From Bacteroidales bacterium (GTDB lineage Bacteria; Bacteroidota; Bacteroidia; Bacteroidales; UBA932): a DNA stretch of 64,000 nucleotides. The notes under the pieces are model-generated. The model was not told the DNA's origin. It made no database searches and saw only the letters and a list, made by a program, of their open reading frames with translations. Location of the stretch: NCBI GenBank assembly GCA_022648685.1, contig JALCMW010000002.1, positions 62,001 through 126,000 on the forward strand, in the 5' to 3' direction. Numbering within the stretch: the first letter of the stretch is position 1; every line of letters begins with the position of its first letter. Below are positions 54,315 through 62,544 of this stretch, in pieces. A program made the position numbers and the translations under genes.

Positions 54315-55223
54315 TCAGGTTAATATTAGTTTATAGGTTATATCCCATTCCGAAGTTTCTCCTTTGCAGACACGGAATGGGATATATGGTTCAAGGCAGG
54401 CAGCCCTGCAGTTGGCCCAGAAAACCATAAATTTAAAAGGAGAAGGGCATCCGACATCGACTCCCGCGCCCGTAATGCCGTTGGACAATTCGAAAGAATA
54501 ACCGTCCCCTTCTTTCTGTCCGTGGAGATTACCCATGAAAACGGACTCCCCTTTCTTCAGATTCCGGCCGAAACGGATACCGTCATCCGAAAGGGACACA
54601 CAGTCATAGTGCGTTCTCCAATCCCCCTTCGGCTTGAAAGGGAATCTTATGCCGGTAAGAGGACCTACCCGCATATCGTCAAGGGTAAAGAAATTATGAT
54701 CATACACGCTTCCGGACAGCAATGCCGATCCTTCATTGGACAGACTGTGTGAAATCCTGAAAGAATCGGTCCCTGTCAATGTGATTTTTTTTACATAATC
54801 ATAACCGTAATTTCCGTATCTGAGCCTATGTACGAAGACGATCTCATTTTCCGAGGACGTCACTCTCCATTCACCGGGATCAGCTATCTCATATAAGTTG
54901 AATCTGTCATAATGATCTTCCACCGGCTTTCGCAACATTCCCACACCGATTTTGAGAAAGCAATTTCCGGCAGGGACATCATCATATCCGATTTGGGTGA
55001 ATTCTTCCACCGGACCGCAGACACAGTCATGCCTGAAAGGATCGTAAGTGTCGAACCATTCGTCGACATAAACATGACCCTTGCATTGAATATCGCGGAA
55101 TATACCTGCCCTGTCGAAACGGGTACCGCGATAATATCCGGCATTTTCATTTGGAAGACAAAGGGTTAAGGAAAAATCACCTTTCCTTAACCCTACAGTC
55201 TCAAAACGATTATCAAAAGACAT
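54315..55223 (-). CDS. Aldose-epimerase-like (galactose mutarotase-fold) protein
   Basis: The 302-residue protein starts at the ATG at 55223 (MSFDNRFETV), after the stop of the DUF6259 gene. Sequence is mostly beta and fits the galactose-mutarotase-like fold: YYRGTRFDRAGIFRDIQ near residue 35, a GPVEEF segment, KIGVGMLRKP, YDHNFFTLDD with the substrate His, and a late PYIPFRVCKGE acid. No signal peptide is evident, so it is cytoplasmic and may act on the anomers of the imported sugar. Conserved 'epimerase-like' relatives lie in many Bacteroidota PULs without proven function. It is last in the SusC-SusD-DUF6259 transcript. Confidence 0.75.
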   Translation of the reverse strand: MSFDNRFETVGLRKGDFSLTLCLPNENAGYYRGTRFDRAGIFRDIQCKGHVYVDEWFDTYDPFRHDCVCGPVEEFTQIGYDDVPAGNCFLKIGVGMLRKPVEDHYDRFNLYEIADPGEWRVTSSENEIVFVHRLRYGNYGYDYVKKITLTGTDSFRISHSLSNEGSALLSGSVYDHNFFTLDDMRVGPLTGIRFPFKPKGDWRTHYDCVSLSDDGIRFGRNLKKGESVFMGNLHGQKEGDGYSFELSNGITGAGVDVGCPSPFKFMVFWANCRAACLEPYIPFRVCKGETSEWDITYKLILT

Positions 55224-55227
55224 TATT

Positions 55228-57345
55228 CTATTCTTTTTCAAAAAGCATCACAGCAAGATCATATTGCCCCAGACTGACGTTTTTCCCGTCAGGAGAAACC
55301 GTTGCTTTGCCCAACACCGAACTCTCAACATATTTGTAGCCGGGGACGGAGAAAGAAGCATCTGCAGTACCTTTATGTGCAAGGGTGGCAACTATCGCCA
55401 TTTTACTTCCGTTCACGAAAGCATTCGCATCCACTTCGGGGCTGGAACATGAGAAACCGTCGTTATCCTTGAAAGTCCCCAGCAGAAGTTCATCTGAATA
55501 CTTTTCCTTTATTCCGTTAGCTTTAGCCAGATAAGCCTGGTAGTGAGGAGTCTTGTCTATAAGATCACGACACCTGTAAATTTCCAGATCATTTCTAAGA
55601 CCTACAAGCAAAGTATTATTTACGCGACGTTCGATATCGGAATCGTCCCTTATTTCTCGGTCGGATATGATAACTTCAGGAAAAGTGTACCGGAACCAGT
55701 CCATCATGCTGTTAGGACCTGCCGTAGTCGTATATATATGTACGAAATCGACATATTGTGAAATCGCATCGGTCAACCATTCGGTGCCCAGTCCCATTTC
55801 GGGATTTTTTGCCGCGATATGATCACGGATAAGCTTCAGAACTTTTGCTTTGTCTGCGGCAACGCATAGATTAGGCACAGGGAATTCCCTTGACAGATCC
55901 CAGTTGGTACTACGTTCACCGTATCCCAGCTGATCGAAGAAAACAGCATCTGCGCCATATTCCAAGGCTTGATCTGCATGATCGACAAGTATTTGTCTCC
56001 AGATCTTGTTTCTGGTATCGGCAACGACAAAAGTCCTTGCATTTTTGTCTCCCAGAAAAGTCCCCTGACCGGTGAATCTGTATTGTTCAGTAAATTCAGC
56101 GCCGGTATTGTCTTTATAGCATACCTGTTTGCCGGGACCGTTCCGATAAAAATCGCTAGTCCTGTCTATCAATTTTCCGTTAAAATACAGAATCAGGTGT
56201 CCGCCGGATTTCTCATATTCCTTGATATCTTTTTTCCATGCAGCAGCCCCGCCCTGCGAAGGATCGGCTTCATACACCGGATAACCATTGTCCATTCCGT
56301 TTTTCCACCATCCGAAAGCAAAGACGGCATCGGCGCCTACGCTTTTCTCAACATCCTTGATACGGCCATTCAGATCCGAATAATGGAACAGGTATTCTCC
56401 GTATTGATGTTTGAAAATGATTCTCTGCCAGCTTTTCATCTCGCGCACCCACATCGGGGTTTCGCGACGTTCCCACCATGTATCTGCCCAACGGCGATAG
56501 AAACGGGACGTCTGGTGCCATGAACCGCTGTAAGGAGCCACTACATTGGCATCACATTTCCATGTCTCTCCGAAAAAGCAGTTTGGATATTTGTAGAAAC
56601 CTGCTTCCAGGCGGGAAAAATCGCCGCTTTTATCGGGATAAAGACGGAATCCGTGCCATGTATCCTGGAATGTGTTGTCATGGCTGCCGAAATACAAGCC
56701 CTGGGCATTGTCGAAGAAAGCAAAACAGTTGGCGGCTATTCTTGTAGGGTATTTGACATCCATCTGCCTGAACAGCTGTGCCGGAGTTTTATATGGAGCC
56801 TTATTGCTTCTTCTGAGGATAGTACCCTTCGGATCGGAAAACAATTGACCGCCGGTATCGGTGATAAACAATTTGAAATCCGCCGGAAGAACCATGTCCC
56901 CGACAAGAGGATATTGCAATTCCCTGATTATAGTATGGGGAACATCATTGGTGACCTCTGAAGCGAACCGCACCATATCAGGTTCCAGAATCACTTTGAG
57001 AACCAATCCGAAATCCAAAGCCTGTCCCCTGGAAACAAGTTTATCGTATTTTATAGTTATTACATTCCCTTCGCAGGAAACTTCCGGAGACTGTCCGGAC
57101 CCGGGCACCTGTATTTCCTGTTCTTCATGCGTATCATAATAAAGCCTCCACAGGACGTCGCCTCCTGCATAATTCTGTCCCGTAACTACATTCTTAAGAC
57201 ATGTCAGAGCCCCGTTCTTGTCTACGGATACTTCTATCCTGTCATTTTTAAGCACACAAGGAGCACCTGAACCGTGACATACGGCTGAAGGAAGGAAAAA
57301 GGCCAACGCTGCAAACGAAATAATAATTCGATAAAATTTAATCAT
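55228..57345 (-). CDS. DUF6259-type putative glycoside hydrolase
   Basis: The 705-residue protein has a signal peptide (about residues 1-23). An N-terminal beta-sandwich (to about residue 300) precedes a (beta/alpha)8-like catalytic region where strand-end acids can be seen: VFAFGWWKNGMDNGYP near residue 343, ADAVFFDQLGYGE near residue 475 and MGLGTEWLTDAISQYVDF near residue 525. The pattern fits the DUF6259 group, related in layout to GH-clan enzymes such as GH36/GH101, but activity is not established as far as I know. It lies 10 bases after susD and is expressed with it. It is likely the second, exo-acting hydrolase of this locus. Confidence 0.72.
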   Translation of the reverse strand: MIKFYRIIISFAALAFFLPSAVCHGSGAPCVLKNDRIEVSVDKNGALTCLKNVVTGQNYAGGDVLWRLYYDTHEEQEIQVPGSGQSPEVSCEGNVITIKYDKLVSRGQALDFGLVLKVILEPDMVRFASEVTNDVPHTIIRELQYPLVGDMVLPADFKLFITDTGGQLFSDPKGTILRRSNKAPYKTPAQLFRQMDVKYPTRIAANCFAFFDNAQGLYFGSHDNTFQDTWHGFRLYPDKSGDFSRLEAGFYKYPNCFFGETWKCDANVVAPYSGSWHQTSRFYRRWADTWWERRETPMWVREMKSWQRIIFKHQYGEYLFHYSDLNGRIKDVEKSVGADAVFAFGWWKNGMDNGYPVYEADPSQGGAAAWKKDIKEYEKSGGHLILYFNGKLIDRTSDFYRNGPGKQVCYKDNTGAEFTEQYRFTGQGTFLGDKNARTFVVADTRNKIWRQILVDHADQALEYGADAVFFDQLGYGERSTNWDLSREFPVPNLCVAADKAKVLKLIRDHIAAKNPEMGLGTEWLTDAISQYVDFVHIYTTTAGPNSMMDWFRYTFPEVIISDREIRDDSDIERRVNNTLLVGLRNDLEIYRCRDLIDKTPHYQAYLAKANGIKEKYSDELLLGTFKDNDGFSCSSPEVDANAFVNGSKMAIVATLAHKGTADASFSVPGYKYVESSVLGKATVSPDGKNVSLGQYDLAVMLFEKE

Positions 57346-57355
57346 AATAAATCTG

Positions 57356-59227
57356 TTAATAACCCTGATTCTGTTTAATATTAGTCATAACCTGAAGAGT
57401 CGTAGTCGGTACAGGCCAAAGATAACTCTTTGGAGCGGAAAAAACACGCTGCGACAGTTTCTGGGCATACTTGTTTGTGCTGAAGAAATCGGGATCCCCG
57501 CTCGCAACCGCTGCGGCGAAATCAGGAATATCATTCTCGTCAACCTGAGGAACCGCTCCCATAAACCACATTCCGTTGTCCATATAAGACCTCTGGAGAG
57601 TTTTGTTTTTCTTGGGAAGACCGTAATTATAGCTGTTCAATGCTTTTTCCGCTATTCTCCAACGCCAAAGATCATACAGCCTCTGATTTTCGAAAGCGAA
57701 TTCCATACGTCTTTCGGTACGTAAAACCGTTCTCAGATCCGACTGCCCTGTTGCCGTTATTTTCGGATATGAAGAAGAATTGACATCAGCCTTATAGGCA
57801 CGTGCCCTGACCGTATTCATTGCAGTAAGAACTGAAGCGTCTATATCGTTCAGTTCGATTTTAGCTTCAGCATACATGAGAAGCACATCTGCATATCTGA
57901 GAATGATCTTGTCATTTTCGGCCTCGAAAGGAGAAAGCCAGTCGTTATCCACCATTTTATTCAGTACAAGACCGTTATATGAAGCATATTGGTTGGAATT
58001 GCCTGCTATCTTGTATGTCCTTGAATCATTGTTGACAACCATTCCTCCATACCTTGAAGAATACACTGAATCCACATCAAAACTTGGATCAAATATCACT
58101 CCCAGGTGTTCGGTCCCCAACGGCACTATGGTTTCCGACAGCCTCGGATCCCTATGTTGGAAAGGTTTGTTTGGATTATATACGGAAGATTCGTCTATGG
58201 GCTTGCCTTGATCGTCCGTGAAAGAACACAGCAAATCCCATGAAGGGCAGCAGGTACAGCAGGTAGGAGCTCCCGAAAGTCTCGGAAGTTTGGCTCTGGT
58301 GGCACCTTTATACAGATATTCGTATTTGGATTCGTTGGTCATGGATTTGGAACGGGGAAGGACGAAAATGCCTTCACTGGTGTGATGCGTACTCATTTTG
58401 AACAATTTTCCGAAATCATCATACAAGGAGTACACTCCCAGATCCATAACGGCTTTTGCAGCATCCCTGGCTTCGGCATAATATTTCTCCGCAGATGCGG
58501 CATTAGCAAGACCGTATGTATCCCATTTGCGGATCGAAGCGAAATAAAGGGCATAGCGTGCCTTCATCCCCAAGACTGTACCTTTCGTAGCCCTTTCCAC
58601 TTCCGAAGAAGAATAGGAAACAGGAAGCATTACGGCAGCTGTGTCGAAATCGGCCATGAAATCATCAAGAACGGACCACATGTCGGTCCTGGCAAGTGCA
58701 TATGATTTCTCGCGGCCTTCCTCCGTATCCATGTCCATGTCTTCGTCCACTATCACAGGATCCCCGAAATGGACCATTATGCGGCAATAAAAGCATGCAC
58801 GGTAAAAAAGTGCATTTCCCATTATCTTGTCATACTCATCATCGGACATCTGTCCTTTGAGGTTTTTCAGTTCATGTATGATTTTGTTGCATCTGTTTAT
58901 TCCAGTATATGAAATATCCCACATTACGGTGGAAAGAGGGAAATTGGAATCCATCTGGTTCTTGAGATAACGGCTGACCGAAGCCCTGTTGGTAAAATCA
59001 TCCGTAAGTCCGTCCAGTTCTATCTGCTCACCGGAGGTCCACTCGTTCCTTTCCATAGGCCAGTAATGCTGATGCAAAAGTGCATTCAGGTTCATTTCGA
59101 ACTGTTCCGGGGTTTTATACCAGTTGCCTGTGGAAGCCGCGTCGGTAGGATTGAGATCCATATCGGTGCAGGAAAGAAGTATCATTCCTGACAGAAGTAT
59201 CGACAGCAATATATATAATCTTTTCAT
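57356..59227 (-). CDS. susD: SusD/RagB-family outer-membrane glycan-binding lipoprotein
   Basis: The 623-residue lipoprotein (LLSC, Cys20) has the SusD layout: helical TPR-like region with RCNKIIHELKNL, NALFYRACFYCRIMVHFGDPV and GTVLGMKARYALYFAS, then the carbohydrate-facing region and a C-terminal block with RDPRLSETIVPLG, YADVLLMYAEAKIELND and RTERRMEFAFENQRLYDLWR. It acts with SusC at the cell surface to capture oligosaccharide. A notable oddity is the cysteine cluster at residues 323-327 and 334 (TCCTCCPSWDLLC), which lies in the ligand-facing part. It follows susC after 43 bases. Confidence 0.95.
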   Translation of the reverse strand: MKRLYILLSILLSGMILLSCTDMDLNPTDAASTGNWYKTPEQFEMNLNALLHQHYWPMERNEWTSGEQIELDGLTDDFTNRASVSRYLKNQMDSNFPLSTVMWDISYTGINRCNKIIHELKNLKGQMSDDEYDKIMGNALFYRACFYCRIMVHFGDPVIVDEDMDMDTEEGREKSYALARTDMWSVLDDFMADFDTAAVMLPVSYSSSEVERATKGTVLGMKARYALYFASIRKWDTYGLANAASAEKYYAEARDAAKAVMDLGVYSLYDDFGKLFKMSTHHTSEGIFVLPRSKSMTNESKYEYLYKGATRAKLPRLSGAPTCCTCCPSWDLLCSFTDDQGKPIDESSVYNPNKPFQHRDPRLSETIVPLGTEHLGVIFDPSFDVDSVYSSRYGGMVVNNDSRTYKIAGNSNQYASYNGLVLNKMVDNDWLSPFEAENDKIILRYADVLLMYAEAKIELNDIDASVLTAMNTVRARAYKADVNSSSYPKITATGQSDLRTVLRTERRMEFAFENQRLYDLWRWRIAEKALNSYNYGLPKKNKTLQRSYMDNGMWFMGAVPQVDENDIPDFAAAVASGDPDFFSTNKYAQKLSQRVFSAPKSYLWPVPTTTLQVMTNIKQNQGY

Positions 59228-59270
59228 AATTTCATTAATTTAAAATCATTTACCTTTCTCTTGCAAATTT

Positions 59271-62200
59271 CTAGAATTTTATCTGCGCAGAGAAAAGCAC
59301 AGATTTGGTAATAGGATAAGAAGCTACGCCGACTTCAGGATCCCAGCCTTTCGGGAAATGGCTGAATGTAAAGAAATCGGACAATGTGGCTGAAAAACGG
59401 ACGCCTTTCAAATGTATTTTTTCAGTCCAGCGATTAGGAATCGTATATCCCAAAGTAATGTTCTTGATCCTCAGGTAAGAACCGTTGATAAGCCAGAAAT
59501 CGGATATTGCATAATTGTTCCCTTCCGAATTCCATGAATATCTCGGATATTTCGCATTCATATTTTCTTCTATCGTATTGGTCCGGCTCCAAGACTTGCC
59601 TGCAAGTACGGAAGGAACATTATACCATTGAGACCTGAGCGGCTCGACCATTTCGTCGGTAAGGTAAGCGTTTCTTTTTCCCACACCCTGGAAAGTCATA
59701 TTGAGATCCAGGTTTTTCCAACCGAGATTTACAGTTCCTCCGTAATTGTAATGCGGCAGGGAAGATCCCAGAACCGTACGATCATATTCCGTTGATATTA
59801 TCGGATTCGATTCGTCGGCATCGGCGAGGTTTTTATATTTTATATCCCCCGGATATACCGTTCCGATAGTTGCGGAACTGTTTATTTCTTCCTGTATCTG
59901 GTATATTCCGTCGCTGCGGTAGCCGTACCATGACTGGTATTCCACACCTTCCTTTATTATCTTGCCACCTGAGATCACTTCTTTTCCTCCTATATATCCC
60001 ATTTTTGATACTTCGTTGGAAAGATTCACCGATACGCTGTAAGAGAAATCATCGATCACGTCGCGCCATCCCAGGGAAAGTTCCCAGCCTTTTGTATTCA
60101 TATCCCCGATATTGTCATACGGATCAGAAAGACCCATGATCGGAGCTATAGGTACCTGAAGCAACATGTTTTTCGTTTTTTTGTAATACCAGTCGCCTGT
60201 AAAGGAAAGACGGTTTTTGAACATCATGAGATCAAGCCCTATATCTGAAGTACAGGTAGTCTCCCATGTCAGGTCCTTCACCACTGCGTCAGCCTGCGAA
60301 TATCCTGTAAGAGGTGTCACGGTAGATCCTACATAGCCTACGGTATGATTTGAAGTAAGGACAGTCTGATACGGATAATAGCCGTTGATCCTCTCATTTC
60401 CAAGTTCACCATAGGAAAGACGCAGTTTGCCCATATCAAGGAATTTATCCGTGGCTTTCATGAAGTTCTCCTTTGTAAACACCCATCCTGCCGATGCGGA
60501 AAGGAAAGTCCCCCATCTGCAATCATTGGCGAAACGAGAAGAACCGTCACGACGGACATTCCCCTGGATATAATATCTGGAATCATAATTATACATGAGC
60601 CTTCCGAAAAACGAATTTCTCGCCAATTCATTTACATTATAACTTTTGGCCGTTACTCCGTCCGTATTTCCAGCATTCAGGTCTTCTATCAGGGAAGTCG
60701 GGAAAGAAGAATTGGCGGCATCGATGCCTCCGGACTTGTAATAATAGTTCTCATATCCGGCCATTGCGCTTATATTATTTTTTTCGGCTATAGTCGTATT
60801 ATAGTTCGCGTATACCTGCGAAGACTGGGAGAAGACATCCCCCCTTGTTTCATCAATAGTGGTAAGCTGTGCGTCAGATATATATTTGTCGCTGGTAGTT
60901 GAAGATTCCTGATAATAGAAATATGACGTCTGGCGTTGGAAATCAGTGGCTTTCGACAAAGCGAAGCGAGGAGAGAACAGTGCCGTTATATCCAGACCTT
61001 TCACAGGCATGATGTCTATCTGGAATTTTCCCGTGGAAAGGTAAGATTTGGATTTATCAGTACCCCCGGACATAAGGGCGGCATACTTGTTCACACCATC
61101 TTTGCCCGGTGCATATCTGCCGTCGCTCCACACCGCCTGGTACGTTGCGGGGATATAACGCATGATTGCCGAGGGAGAAGTGTGCGGATTCAACGAATCG
61201 GTAAATTTAAACGAAAGATCCACTGAAAGTTTAAGCCATTTGTAAATATTCATGTCATTATTTACCCTGACCGTGTATCTCTTCCATTCCTGATTTTTGG
61301 TAAACAGACCGTTGACATCGTCGAAACCGAAACTTACGGCGGACTTGGTTTTGTCTCCGGAAGTAGTGAAACTCAGATTATGGGAATGACGCAATGCTTG
61401 ATTTTTAAGAAGTAAACCTACCCAATCGGTATTTGGATAAAGATCCGGATTCTCTTTGTTAAGACTCCAATAGTTCGCGATAAGATCATTGCCGTATTCC
61501 TGATACCAGCCGCCGTTCGGCAAATCGTTATAACGAAGTTCATTGACGGCTTTCATATAATCCACTGCATCCATATAATCCGGCATCGAAGAAGGCGAAT
61601 CTATTCCCAACGTATAATTATATGTTACACTGGATCCCGACTTTGCCCTTTTTGTAGTTATAAGAATGACTCCCGCAGCTGCTTGCGAACCGTAGATGGA
61701 AGCGGAAGCCGCATCCTTGAGAACAGTGACATTCTCAATATCGTTCGGATTTATATCGGTCAACGAACCTGCCACACCGTCGATCAGCACATACGGATCG
61801 GATGCGCCGGATGTCATTGAAGTAATACCCCGGATACGGATGGTCGCACTTCCTCCCGGAGCTGAACTGGATCTTGTCACAGTAACTCCCGGCATTGCCC
61901 CCTGAAGGGCCGTGGACACCGTCTGTGTCTGCCTGTTCGAAACGGTAGTACCCGATATGGAAGTAACCGAACCTGTCAGATCCTTTTTCTTTATTGTGCT
62001 GTAACCGATGACTATGCTTTCATCCATAACGGTAGAAGTTTCTTCCAATACGACATTGAAAACAGTTTCGCCATTGACGGGAATTATTTTTGTGGTATAT
62101 CCTATACATGAAAAAGTTATTGTCGCACCTTCATTCGGCTTCTGATTGAGAATAAGGGTGAAAAGTCCATCCAAATCTGTAGCGGCTCCGGACTTGGTCC

Positions 62201-62384
62201 CGGTCAAAACCGCCGCAGCTCCCGGAACCGGCTGGCCTTTGTCATCCCTGACAGTTCCTTTAAGAGTATAATTCTGGGCCATCGCGAAAGAAGGCATCAG
62301 CACTAAAGCCGCCAGAACCATGCAAGAACCGACAATCCTGCGTAACCGGGATTTTCGTTGAAATTCTTTAAAAGTTTTTTTCAT
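59271..62384 (-). CDS. susC: SusC/RagA-family TonB-dependent outer-membrane transporter
   Basis: The 1037-residue protein has a signal peptide ending AMAQN and a CarboxypepD_reg-like domain (about residues 40-120, GTVRDDKGQPVPGAAAVLTG). A TonB-box-like stretch (DESIVIGYSTIKK) and the plug follow, with IRGITSMTSGASDPYVLIDG and NVTVLKDAASASIYGSQAAAG, then a beta-barrel ending WDPEVGVASYPITKSVLFSA...IKF. No STN domain is present, so it is unlikely to signal through an anti-sigma partner. It imports oligosaccharides with SusD. It is the first gene of the minus-strand PUL operon, preceded by promoter TATTTTTG and the operator-like site D. Confidence 0.97.
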   Translation of the reverse strand: MKKTFKEFQRKSRLRRIVGSCMVLAALVLMPSFAMAQNYTLKGTVRDDKGQPVPGAAAVLTGTKSGAATDLDGLFTLILNQKPNEGATITFSCIGYTTKIIPVNGETVFNVVLEETSTVMDESIVIGYSTIKKKDLTGSVTSISGTTVSNRQTQTVSTALQGAMPGVTVTRSSSAPGGSATIRIRGITSMTSGASDPYVLIDGVAGSLTDINPNDIENVTVLKDAASASIYGSQAAAGVILITTKRAKSGSSVTYNYTLGIDSPSSMPDYMDAVDYMKAVNELRYNDLPNGGWYQEYGNDLIANYWSLNKENPDLYPNTDWVGLLLKNQALRHSHNLSFTTSGDKTKSAVSFGFDDVNGLFTKNQEWKRYTVRVNNDMNIYKWLKLSVDLSFKFTDSLNPHTSPSAIMRYIPATYQAVWSDGRYAPGKDGVNKYAALMSGGTDKSKSYLSTGKFQIDIMPVKGLDITALFSPRFALSKATDFQRQTSYFYYQESSTTSDKYISDAQLTTIDETRGDVFSQSSQVYANYNTTIAEKNNISAMAGYENYYYKSGGIDAANSSFPTSLIEDLNAGNTDGVTAKSYNVNELARNSFFGRLMYNYDSRYYIQGNVRRDGSSRFANDCRWGTFLSASAGWVFTKENFMKATDKFLDMGKLRLSYGELGNERINGYYPYQTVLTSNHTVGYVGSTVTPLTGYSQADAVVKDLTWETTCTSDIGLDLMMFKNRLSFTGDWYYKKTKNMLLQVPIAPIMGLSDPYDNIGDMNTKGWELSLGWRDVIDDFSYSVSVNLSNEVSKMGYIGGKEVISGGKIIKEGVEYQSWYGYRSDGIYQIQEEINSSATIGTVYPGDIKYKNLADADESNPIISTEYDRTVLGSSLPHYNYGGTVNLGWKNLDLNMTFQGVGKRNAYLTDEMVEPLRSQWYNVPSVLAGKSWSRTNTIEENMNAKYPRYSWNSEGNNYAISDFWLINGSYLRIKNITLGYTIPNRWTEKIHLKGVRFSATLSDFFTFSHFPKGWDPEVGVASYPITKSVLFSAQIKF

Positions 62385-62401
62385 AATTATTTAATTAGTG
62401 T

Positions 62402-62409
62402 TATATTTG
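62402..62409 (+). promoter_or_regulatory. Bacteroidota -7 element for the BACON lipoprotein gene
   Basis: TATATTTG lies 4 bases before operator-like site C. The -33 region has no TTTG. The leader to the ATG at 62545 would be about 130 bases and runs across site D. Confidence 0.5.
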
Positions 62410-62413
62410 CGGT

Positions 62414-62436
62414 ACACCACACTACACCCAAGTTAC
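62414..62436 (+). promoter_or_regulatory. Operator-like site C of the PUL regulon
   Basis: The site begins ACACCACACTACAC and ends AAGTTAC, matching site A (45117-45139) at 20 of 23 positions. It lies right after a plus-strand TAnnTTTG promoter. Confidence 0.65.
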
Positions 62437-62450
62437 GGACAGGTTTTAAC

Positions 62451-62470
62451 TGGTGTTGTTTAGTGTGGTG
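62451..62470 (-). promoter_or_regulatory. Operator-like site D of the PUL regulon, in front of susC
   Basis: On the minus strand this reads CACCACACTAAACAACACCA, matching site B at 17 of 20 positions. It lies directly after the minus-strand -7 element TATTTTTG (62478-62471). Confidence 0.65.
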
Positions 62471-62478
62471 CAAAAATA
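62471..62478 (-). promoter_or_regulatory. Bacteroidota -7 element for susC
   Basis: The minus strand reads TATTTTTG, with TTGG about 18 bases upstream as a possible -33 element. The leader to the susC start is about 80 bases. Confidence 0.5.
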
Positions 62479-62544
62479 GAAAACTTTTTTTACAAACCAA
62501 TAGAAAACCGGAAAATTATTTATTAACACTAACAACTGTATATT

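Noticed and set aside
59271..62384. SusC with signalling (STN) domain controlled by a sigma/anti-sigma pair
   Set aside because: The N-terminus passes directly from the signal peptide to the CarboxypepD_reg-like domain, and no FecI/FecR-type genes are nearby.
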